From assembly GCA_001768675.1 (NCBI GenBank), contig MELN01000032.1, forward strand, positions 30,753 to 36,103: a DNA stretch of 5,351 bases, given 5' to 3'. Shown in pieces: positions 1 through 4,420 of the stretch; within the stretch, counting starts at the first letter, position 1; every line of letters starts with the position of its first letter. This DNA is from Actinobacteria bacterium RBG_16_64_13 (GTDB lineage Bacteria > Actinomycetota > Thermoleophilia > RBG-16-64-13). Under the pieces are notes generated by a model. It was not told the origin of the DNA. It searched no databases and was given only the letters and a program-made list of their open reading frames with translations. Both the position numbers and the translations under genes were made by a program.

Positions 1-64
1 CCAGGTCATACTGGTGACGGGCTCGCTTACCCTGATCTCCGACCTCAAACGGGAACTCAACTAG
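1..64 (+). CDS. folC: Folylpolyglutamate synthase (FolC), C-terminal end only
   Basis: Only the last 20 codons are present, in the frame starting at base 2 and ending at TAG 62-64. The peptide reads QVILVTGSLTLISDLKRELN. The V-T-G-S-L stretch followed by a short helix ending in basic residues matches the C-terminus of bacterial FolC/Mur-ligase-type folylpolyglutamate synthases. There the ILVTGSL strand belongs to the C-terminal domain. FolC adds glutamates to reduced folates (and in many bacteria to dihydropteroate) using ATP in the cytoplasm. Support also comes from context, because folC commonly lies upstream of ndk and the mre genes in Actinomycetota. The gene is cut by the window edge, not visibly broken. 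Another Mur-ligase-fold protein is possible, but the ending and the neighbourhood favour folC. Confidence 0.72.
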   Translation, partial: QVILVTGSLTLISDLKRELN

Positions 65-67
65 GCC

Positions 68-190
68 GTGGCCGGGAAGGCGAAAGCCGGGAGGACAGGC
101 ACATCGGTGCTTATCACCGTGCTCGTGCTGCTGATTATCGTCGTGGTATTCTTTACCGTCGGTTACGTACTGGCGCGAGTCCTGATCTAG
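68..190 (+). CDS. Small single-span membrane protein, 40 aa, unknown function
   Basis: GTG at 68-70 opens a 40-codon frame that ends at TAG 188-190. It begins 3 bases after the folC stop and its stop overlaps the ribosome binding site of the next gene. The first 11 residues are basic (three Lys, one Arg). They are followed by one strongly hydrophobic segment, about residues 13-36, rich in V, L and I, and a short A-R-V-L-I tail. This predicts a single membrane span with the N-terminus in the cytoplasm by the positive-inside rule. There is no good Shine-Dalgarno sequence in front of the GTG, so translation is probably coupled to folC. Many actinobacteria carry a larger DUF4233 membrane protein in this slot, but this peptide is much shorter and I cannot link it to that family. 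I do not recognise it. The evidence that it is a gene is its tight fit between neighbours and its membrane-like composition. Confidence 0.55.
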   Translation: MAGKAKAGRTGTSVLITVLVLLIIVVVFFTVGYVLARVLI

Positions 191-193
191 GAG
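189..193 (+). promoter_or_regulatory. Ribosome binding site supporting the TTG start at 200
   Basis: AGGAG lies 6 bases before TTG 200 and overlaps the TAG stop (188-190) of the upstream small gene. It decides the start of the zinc-ribbon protein. No ATG or GTG nearby in the same frame would give a complete first membrane span with a comparable site. Confidence 0.65.
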
Positions 194-199
194 CGGCAG

Positions 200-721
200 T
201 TGGACAGTGCCTTCGAGACCATCAACAAGATCATCGGCTCCCCGATCTGGATGCTGTCTCTCTACATCTTCGCTTTTTGCGTCGCGGTGCTGTGGTTGGC
301 GCTCGTCTTCTGGACGTTCAAGGATGCTCGCAAGCGCATCGAAGACCCCATCATCGTTGGCGTCGCGGTTCTCACCTCTCTCGTACTCCCGTATATGGGG
401 ACGCTCGTGTATGCCATCCTCCGGCCCGCGGAATATCTTGCCGAGACCCGGGAGCGGGAACTGGAAGTGCGCGCCATGGAGCAAGAGCTGCAGATCATGC
501 GCGCCTGTCCCTCGTGCGGTGAGGCGATACGACCCGACTACGTAGCCTGCCCCAGCTGCCGGCGGCCCCTTCGCTCGGCGTGCCCGGTCTGCGAACGGGT
601 GCTTGAGCCCAACTGGAAGCTTTGCCCCTACTGCGGCCACGACCCGCGGGCCAGGAGGGTCCCTCCTCCCACCGAAGAGCCCACGGAGGCCTGGACAGCC
701 CAGCAGCAGCCGACTGGGTAG
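200..721 (+). CDS. Two-span membrane protein with coiled coil and double zinc ribbon
   Basis: The protein is 173 aa with a TTG start. Residues about 16-39 and 51-74 are hydrophobic spans, joined by a short loop W-T-F-K-D-A-R-K-R. The second span ends in Y-A-I-L-R-P, a pattern reminiscent of the PLDc_N-type membrane hairpin. A charged, Glu/Arg-rich helix follows (about 78-101, likely coiled coil). Four cysteine knuckles come next: CPSC 103-106, CPSC 117-120, CPVC 128-131 and CPYC 142-145. They pair as two zinc ribbons of the double-zinc-ribbon (DZR) type. The tail from about 150 is Pro/Glu/Thr/Gln-rich and probably disordered. Such ribbons usually mediate protein or nucleic-acid contacts and no catalytic site is visible, so the function is unknown. 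If the basic loop is cytoplasmic, a simple two-span topology would put the ribbons outside, which is unexpected, so the topology is uncertain. The gene sits between the small membrane protein and ndk, apparently in the same transcript. Confidence 0.88.
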   Translation: MDSAFETINKIIGSPIWMLSLYIFAFCVAVLWLALVFWTFKDARKRIEDPIIVGVAVLTSLVLPYMGTLVYAILRPAEYLAETRERELEVRAMEQELQIMRACPSCGEAIRPDYVACPSCRRPLRSACPVCERVLEPNWKLCPYCGHDPRARRVPPPTEEPTEAWTAQQQPTG

Positions 722-763
722 TAACCGCATGTGGCCCGCGCTCAACAATAACGGGAGGAAGTC

Positions 764-1186
764 GTGATCGAACGTACGCTGGTGCTTGTCAAGCCTAGTG
801 GGGTCGCACGCGGGCTGGTCGGAGAAGTCATCAGCCGGATGGAGCGGCGAGGACTCACCATCAAGGTGGCCCGTATGCTTATCGTGACCCCCGACATGGC
901 CGTCAGGCACTATGCCGAACACAAGGGCAAGGACTTTTACGAGGAGCTGGTGGAGCACATCACGTCGGCTCCGATCTTTGCCATGGTCGTCGAGGGCCCT
1001 TCGGCCGTGAAGATAGTCCGGGGGATGATGGGAGCGGCGAATCCGCTCGAGGCGGACCCGGGCACCGTCCGGGGCGATTTCGGGCTCGACATGCGTCGCA
1101 ATGTCGTCCACAGCGCCGATAGTCTGGCGAGCGCGGAGCGCGAGATCGCCATCTTCTTCCCCGAGGGCGGAGAGCTGACCGTCTGA
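764..1186 (+). CDS. ndk: Nucleoside diphosphate kinase (140 aa) with altered active-site loop
   Basis: Ndk transfers the gamma-phosphate of ATP to NDPs and dNDPs through a phospho-histidine intermediate in the cytoplasm. The 140-residue length and whole-chain similarity are typical. Visible landmarks are R-T-L-V-L-V-K-P (Lys10), H-Y-A-E-H-K-G-K (Tyr50), Phe58, Arg86, the G-T-V-R-G-D-F stretch (Arg103), and N-V-V-H with Asn113 and catalytic His116, followed by the S-A-E-R-E-I helix. Several usually invariant neighbours differ: K-P-D-G is K-P-S-G (Ser12), A-T-N-P is A-A-N-P (Ala92), and H-G-S-D is H-S-A-D (Ser117, Ala118). The key His, Lys, Arg, Tyr and Asn remain, so an active or modified kinase is likely. 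The GTG start at 764 has GGGAGG at 753-758, about 5 bases upstream. The gene is 42 bases after the zinc-ribbon gene and 3 bases before maf. Confidence 0.95.
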   Translation: MIERTLVLVKPSGVARGLVGEVISRMERRGLTIKVARMLIVTPDMAVRHYAEHKGKDFYEELVEHITSAPIFAMVVEGPSAVKIVRGMMGAANPLEADPGTVRGDFGLDMRRNVVHSADSLASAEREIAIFFPEGGELTV

Positions 1187-1189
1187 ATC

Positions 1190-1834
1190 GTGGAGCAAAG
1201 GCCCCCCTTCCCGCCTGACTTCCAGCTGATCCTGGCGTCGCAGTCGCCGCGACGGCATTCGCTTCTCCGCGATGTAGGGGTCCCGTTCACGGTGGTACCC
1301 TCCGCCGCGGTGGAGGAGGCCAGCGGGGGGTCTGCCACGGCGCTCGCGGAGAGGAACGCGCTGGCCAAGGTAGCCGGTGCTTGTCTGCCCGAGGGCTCGA
1401 GCCCGGGCACGTTTGTGCTGGGTACGGATACCCTGGTCACAATCGACCAAGTGGTCATGGGCAAGCCCACCTCGGCCGACGAGGCGGCTCAGATGCTCAC
1501 CGAGCTCTCCGGCCGCACTCATCAGGTTGTCTCGGGCGTTGCTCTCGCGCGAACGGCCGGCGGCCGGTCCGTGGGGGGCGGCGAGCAGATCCAGGTGGCC
1601 AGCGCGGTGACCGATGTGACCTTCTTATCCTTGCATCGCGCTCAGATCGATGCGTACGTGGTCTCCGGGGAGTGGCGAGGCAAGGCTGGGGCGTATGCGG
1701 TCCAAGGCTTGGCCGGATTGTTCGTCAACGAGCTGCGCGGGGAGTACAGTAACGTAGTGGGCCTTCCCCTGTGTTTGCTGACCCGGCTCTTTGCTGAGTC
1801 GGGCTTCGATCTCGTCAGGAGAACGTGGCTGTGA
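1190..1834 (+). CDS. maf: Maf-family nucleoside triphosphate pyrophosphatase (dTTP/UTPase-like)
   Basis: Maf proteins hydrolyse NTPs to NMP and pyrophosphate, clearing modified or pyrimidine nucleotides, and have been tied to septum control. The 214-aa protein shows the family signature in order: L-A-S-Q-S-P-R-R (15-22), the R-N-A-x-x-K stretch ending at Lys60, G-T-D-T with probable catalytic Asp80 (usually G-A-D-T), G-K-P (91-93), R-T-H-x-V-x-S-G-V (109-117), G-E-W-x-G-K-A-G-A-Y-A-V-Q-G (160-173) and Y-S-N-V-V-G-L-P-L (186-194). The A-Y-x-x-Q-G form matches the YhdE dTTP/UTP pyrophosphatase branch, not the YceF m7GTP branch. An extra segment of about 10 residues at the N-terminus is Pro-rich. 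The GTG start is 3 bases after the ndk stop with only a distant GGAGAG, suggesting translational coupling. In Bacillus subtilis maf also lies upstream of mreBCD. No radC is present here. Confidence 0.94.
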   Translation: MEQRPPFPPDFQLILASQSPRRHSLLRDVGVPFTVVPSAAVEEASGGSATALAERNALAKVAGACLPEGSSPGTFVLGTDTLVTIDQVVMGKPTSADEAAQMLTELSGRTHQVVSGVALARTAGGRSVGGGEQIQVASAVTDVTFLSLHRAQIDAYVVSGEWRGKAGAYAVQGLAGLFVNELRGEYSNVVGLPLCLLTRLFAESGFDLVRRTWL

Positions 1835-1863
1835 GGACGGCAAGCGGGCCTTTGGCGCCGGAA

Positions 1864-1893
1864 TCGGCACGGCCGGGTATCAGTGGGTATAAT
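1864..1893 (+). promoter_or_regulatory. Probable sigma-70-type promoter for mreBCD-mrdA
   Basis: A perfect TATAAT occupies 1888-1893 in the only sizeable gap of the window. TCGGCA at 1864-1869 matches four of six positions of TTGACA, with an 18-base spacer. Transcription would start near 1900, giving a leader of about 50-95 bases depending on the mreB start used. The box is strong and well placed. The -35 assignment is weaker. Confidence 0.62.
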
Positions 1894-1899
1894 ACCCGG
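1873..1899. repeat. Inverted and direct GGGTAT repeats overlapping the -10 box
   Basis: CCGGGTAT at 1873-1880 is the exact reverse complement of ATACCCGG at 1892-1899. A second GGGTAT (1885-1890) lies exactly 10 bases after the first (1875-1880). It also forms a 13-base palindrome, GGGTATAATACCC (1885-1897), with the downstream arm. The -10 box sits inside this palindrome. Two direct copies one helical turn apart plus one inverted copy look like an operator, but this is inference. An RNA hairpin role is less likely because the arms lie before or at the expected transcription start. Confidence 0.5.
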
Positions 1900-1917
1900 A
1901 CCTCACGGTCCCGGGGA

Positions 1918-1937
1918 CGGGTCTAAGTGACTACCCG
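1918..1937 (+). promoter_or_regulatory. Leader hairpin upstream of the mreB ribosome binding site
   Basis: CGGGT (1918-1922) pairs with ACCCG (1933-1937) across a 10-base loop, ending 3 bases before the GGAGGA site. Another small stem, GGACC (1898-1902) with GGTCC (1907-1911), precedes it. These could influence ribosome access, but the stems are short and could be chance in GC-rich DNA. No known riboswitch class is recognised. Confidence 0.25.
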
Positions 1938-1940
1938 CAT

Positions 1941-1946
1941 GGAGGA
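1941..1946 (+). promoter_or_regulatory. Strong Shine-Dalgarno site pointing to an ATA start of mreB
   Basis: GGAGGA at 1941-1946 is the best ribosome binding site in the gap. It lies 6 bases before ATA 1953-1955, which is in frame with mreB. It is about 48 bases before ATG 1995, too far to serve it. It also overlaps the out-of-frame ATG 1939 and so cannot serve that codon either. No ATG, GTG or TTG lies at a suitable distance. Confidence 0.6.
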
Positions 1947-1952
1947 AGCACC

Positions 1953-1994
1953 ATAGCTTTCACCGAGTTCATCACCGGCTTCGCCGGAAGAGAC
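1953..1994 (+). other. mreB: Likely N-terminal extension of MreB translated from ATA
   Basis: These 14 codons read without interruption into the mreB frame: (M/I)AFTEFITGFAGRD, then MAVDLGTA. The G-R-D-M-A-V-D-L-G junction matches the start of actinobacterial MreB, where residues before DMAVDLG are part of the protein. The segment is hydrophobic with Phe and Ile spaced like a membrane-binding amphipathic helix. An in-frame stop lies at 1890-1892, and no canonical start codon lies between it and 1995. With the extension MreB is 347 aa, the common family length. An alternative is a single-base change or sequence error in a true ATG. Confidence 0.6.
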
Positions 1995-2996
1995 ATGGCA
2001 GTGGATCTGGGTACCGCCACCACTTTGGTATACCTGCGTGGCCGCGGGATCGTCCTCTCAGAGCCATCGGTGGTGGCCATCGACGCCCGGACGGGGGAGG
2101 TATTGGCGGTCGGCACCGACGCCAAGCGCATGTTGGGCCGCACCCCGGGCACGATCACGGCTATCCGCCCGCTCAAGGACGGGGTCATCGCCGACTTCGA
2201 CGTCACCGAGCAGATGCTGCGGCACTTCATCCAGCGCGTGCACCAGAACCGTTGGGCGCACCCCCGGGTCGTGGTTTGCGTGCCATCCGGGGTCACGGGG
2301 GTAGAGCGCAGGGCGGTCGAAGAGGCCACCATCAGCGCGGGCGCGCGGTCTGCCTATCTCATCGAAGAACCGATGGCCGCCGCCATCGGCGCAGGCCTGC
2401 CCGTGGCCGAAGCGACCGGCAGCATGATCGTGGATATCGGCGGGGGCACGAGTGAAGTCGCGGTCATCTCTCTGGCCGGCATCGTCGTGGCGCAGTCCAT
2501 CCGCATCGGTGGCGACGAGCTGGACGAGGCGATCATCGCGTACATCAAGAAGGAGTACAAGCTGATGATCGGCAGCCAGACGGCTGAAGAACTGAAGCTG
2601 GAGATCGGGTCGGCCTTCCCGCTGGAGCACGAAGAACAAGCCGAGATCCGAGGCCGTGATCTGGTGACCGGATTGCCCAAAACCCTCGTCATTTCGTCCG
2701 AAGAGGTGAGGGAAGCCATCGAGGAACCGGTAACCGCCATTATCGACGCCATCAAGTCGACTCTTGACAAGACCCCGCCCGAGCTGGCGTCGGACATCAT
2801 GGACCGGGGCATCATGCTCGCGGGCGGAGGCTCGCTGTTGCAGGGCATGTGCGAGCGCGTTCGCGACGAGACCCAGATGCCCGTCAACCTGGCCGAGTCT
2901 CCTCTCACCTGTGTCGCGGTGGGCTCGGGCCGTTCTTTGGAGGAGTTCGATACGCTCCATCGGTTGTCGCAAAGGGCGAAACGACGCCGCTACTAA
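1995..2996 (+). CDS. mreB: Rod-shape-determining actin homologue MreB
   Basis: MreB is an ATP-binding actin-fold protein. It forms membrane-bound filaments in the cytoplasm that steer the elongation peptidoglycan machinery. From ATG 1995 the protein has 333 aa. Motifs seen: phosphate-1 loop D-L-G-T-A (4-8), G-R-T-P-G and R-P-L-K-D-G-V-I-A-D-F (48-68), V-C-V-P-S-G-V-T-G-V-E-R-R-A-V (94-108), E-E-P-M-A-A-A-I-G (124-132), phosphate-2 loop D-I-G-G-G-T-S-E (147-154), G-R-D-L-V-T-G-L-P (220-228) and adenosine motif L-A-G-G-G-S-L-L (275-282). The usual A-N-T after the phosphate-1 loop is A-T-T here. The sequence is close to actinobacterial MreB throughout. Given start: the first canonical codon, with only a partial GGAAG (1986-1990) in front. 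The better-supported start is probably ATA 1953. The tail is basic (K-R-R-R-Y). mreC follows after 15 bases. Confidence 0.97.
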   Translation: MAVDLGTATTLVYLRGRGIVLSEPSVVAIDARTGEVLAVGTDAKRMLGRTPGTITAIRPLKDGVIADFDVTEQMLRHFIQRVHQNRWAHPRVVVCVPSGVTGVERRAVEEATISAGARSAYLIEEPMAAAIGAGLPVAEATGSMIVDIGGGTSEVAVISLAGIVVAQSIRIGGDELDEAIIAYIKKEYKLMIGSQTAEELKLEIGSAFPLEHEEQAEIRGRDLVTGLPKTLVISSEEVREAIEEPVTAIIDAIKSTLDKTPPELASDIMDRGIMLAGGGSLLQGMCERVRDETQMPVNLAESPLTCVAVGSGRSLEEFDTLHRLSQRAKRRRY

Positions 2997-3011
2997 GTAG
3001 CGGAGGTCAAT

Positions 3012-3878
3012 ATGCCGCGCAACAAAGTAGCCTGGCGGAGACTCGTCTTCGTCATCTTGATCATTGCATCGCTGGCCTTGCTCACGGTCTCGTTCCGCGA
3101 GTCCGAGTCGGGGCCGGTGCATTCCGTGCAACAGTTCGCGGCGGGGCTTGTGTCTCCGCTACAGTCATGGGGCGCCAAGGTGGCCAAGCCGTTCCAGGAT
3201 GGCTATCAGTGGTTCAAGACACTGTGGTCGGCGCACAGAAGGGCTGACCAGCTGGAGGAAGAATTGCAGGTCCTCCAGGGCGAGGTGGTGAAGCTCGAGG
3301 AGCAGGCGGAAGAGAATGGGCGCCTCAAGGGCTTGCTCGATCTCCGCGACAAGGGCACCTATCCGGATGGCACCGATTTCGAGGTGGCCCAGGTCATCGG
3401 TAAGTCGCCCTCCCGGTGGCAGGCATGGGTGATGATAGACAAGGGTTCGGCCGATGGGTTGCGGGTCGACTTGCCGGTGGTGGGGGCCACTCCCACGGCC
3501 GGCGAGTCTCTGGCCGGCAAGGGACTTGTGGGCAAAGTCACCCAGGTATTCGAACATACGGCGATGGTGTTGCTCATCACCGACTCGGGCTCGAGTGTGG
3601 CCGCAAAGATCCAGGGCTCCCGCGCGGAGGGGATCATCGAAGGATCGGTGTCGGGGAGTCTGATCATGGACTATGTGGACAGGGACATCGAAGTCAACCC
3701 CAAGCTGGTCATCGTGAGCTCCGGATACGGCGGTGTCTACCCTGCCGACATCCCCATCGGCATCGTCGCCAACGTTGGCGAGGAAGATGTGAACATCTAT
3801 AAAGAGATCGAAGTGCAGGCCTTTGTTGACTTTCGCGTACTCGAAGAGGTCATGGTACTGATCCTCCCGCAGGAGTAA
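3012..3878 (+). CDS. mreC: Rod-shape-determining protein MreC
   Basis: MreC is a bitopic membrane protein whose extracytoplasmic part links MreB/MreD to PBP2 and helps activate it. The 288-aa protein fits: basic N-terminus (R-N-K, R-R), one span at about 10-27, a coiled coil at about 76-112 (Q-L-E-E-E-L and further heptad-like Leu/Glu), then the two-lobed beta domain from about 122 to 288. Family landmarks include V-I-G-K-S-P-S-R-W (128-136), I-D-K-G-S-A-D-G-L (142-150), G-K-G-L-V-G-K-V (169-176), L-L-I-T-D (187-191), S-S-G-Y-G-G-V-Y-P (236-244) and I-P-I-G-I-V (247-252). The usual G-D-x-V before the T-S-G stretch is replaced by N-P-K-L-V (229-233). ATG 3012 has GGAGG at 3002-3006, a good 5-base spacing. 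The last codons carry the ribosome binding site of mreD. Confidence 0.95.
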   Translation: MPRNKVAWRRLVFVILIIASLALLTVSFRESESGPVHSVQQFAAGLVSPLQSWGAKVAKPFQDGYQWFKTLWSAHRRADQLEEELQVLQGEVVKLEEQAEENGRLKGLLDLRDKGTYPDGTDFEVAQVIGKSPSRWQAWVMIDKGSADGLRVDLPVVGATPTAGESLAGKGLVGKVTQVFEHTAMVLLITDSGSSVAAKIQGSRAEGIIEGSVSGSLIMDYVDRDIEVNPKLVIVSSGYGGVYPADIPIGIVANVGEEDVNIYKEIEVQAFVDFRVLEEVMVLILPQE

Positions 3879-3880
3879 TC

Positions 3881-4420
3881 GTGGGCAGCAAGCAACTCAT
3901 AGCGGTGGGCAAGGCCGCCCTGCTCTTGGTGGTGGCCATCGCCTTACAGACTCTGCTCGTATCGCGGGTGAGCGTTCTCGGCGTCACTGCCGACCTTTTC
4001 CTCATCTTCACTGTGGTGGTGGCCATTAGCCGGGGGTCGATGGATGGGGCCATCTTCGGCTTCGTGGCCGGAGTCGTGGCCGATGTCGTCTTCGTCCAGC
4101 CCTTGGGCATCCGCGCTTTGATCTACGTGCTCACCGGCTATGTTCTGGGGATGATCGTTCTTCGTTTCGCCACAGTAAGCCCTTGGACCGTGCTCCTGAT
4201 GGCCGCGGGCGCCTCGCTATTCGCCCAGTTCGCCTTTGGGCTCTTCCAGTACGTCATTGGTCCGCGGTCGGGGTTCCTTACGATGCTGGGCGTGCAGGTG
4301 CTGCCGGAGGCCGTTCTTGACGCTTTGGTCGCAGTCCCGGTCTACGTGCTCTTGGTGCGCATAAGGGTGATCCCGCTGCCGCGCGTCGAAGCGGCCGCAG
4401 GGAGGAGCGGAGCGGAATGA
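3881..4420 (+). CDS. mreD: Rod-shape-determining membrane protein MreD
   Basis: MreD is a small polytopic membrane protein that joins MreC and MreB in the elongasome. The 179-aa chain is almost wholly hydrophobic. About five to six spans are expected near residues 8-28, 36-51, 55-75, 78-97, 102-126 and 138-160. Family-like features are the Asp in V-T-A-D-L (about 38), the G-x-x-x-G-F-V-A-G-V-V-A-D (56-68) segment and Q-P-L-G (73-76). The Ala/Gly/Arg-rich tail is cytoplasmic-looking. GTG 3881 is used, with AGGAG at 3871-3875 inside the end of mreC, 5 bases away, and only 2 bases separate the two genes. The stop overlaps the mrdA start. Sequence conservation in MreD is low, so position between mreC and a PBP2 gene is a large part of the evidence. 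Confidence 0.92.
   Translation: MGSKQLIAVGKAALLLVVAIALQTLLVSRVSVLGVTADLFLIFTVVVAISRGSMDGAIFGFVAGVVADVVFVQPLGIRALIYVLTGYVLGMIVLRFATVSPWTVLLMAAGASLFAQFAFGLFQYVIGPRSGFLTMLGVQVLPEAVLDALVAVPVYVLLVRIRVIPLPRVEAAAGRSGAE
4417..4420 (+). other. ATGA stop-start overlap of mreD and mrdA
   Basis: ATG 4417-4419 of mrdA overlaps TGA 4418-4420 of mreD, a classic arrangement for translational coupling that would keep the two partners of the elongation complex in step. Confidence 0.85.

Noticed and set aside
722..763. Promoter or terminator in the 42-base gap before ndk
   Set aside because: Apart from the GGGAGG ribosome binding site, no -10/-35 pair or hairpin with a T-run is visible, so ndk is probably co-transcribed with upstream genes.
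937..1470. Minus-strand open frame of 177 codons across the end of ndk and start of maf
   Set aside because: It spans two well-supported genes on the opposite strand and is low-complexity Ser/Pro/Ala/Arg, typical of a reverse-frame artefact.
1845..1860. Hairpin after maf (CGGGCC, TTT loop, GGCGCCG with one bulged base) as a terminator
   Set aside because: The stem is only six pairs with a bulge and no T-run follows, so intrinsic termination is not supported. Read-through from maf into mreB remains possible.
1939..1956. ATG 1939 as the start of mreB
   Set aside because: It is out of frame with mreB and reaches TAG after five codons. The GGAGGA site overlaps this codon and so cannot direct initiation at it.
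2058..3131. Long open frame of 357 codons on the minus strand across mreB and the start of mreC
   Set aside because: It is antisense to a gene with unmistakable actin-family motifs. Its translation is rich in His, Arg and Asp with no domain-like pattern, as expected for a shadow frame in GC-rich coding DNA.
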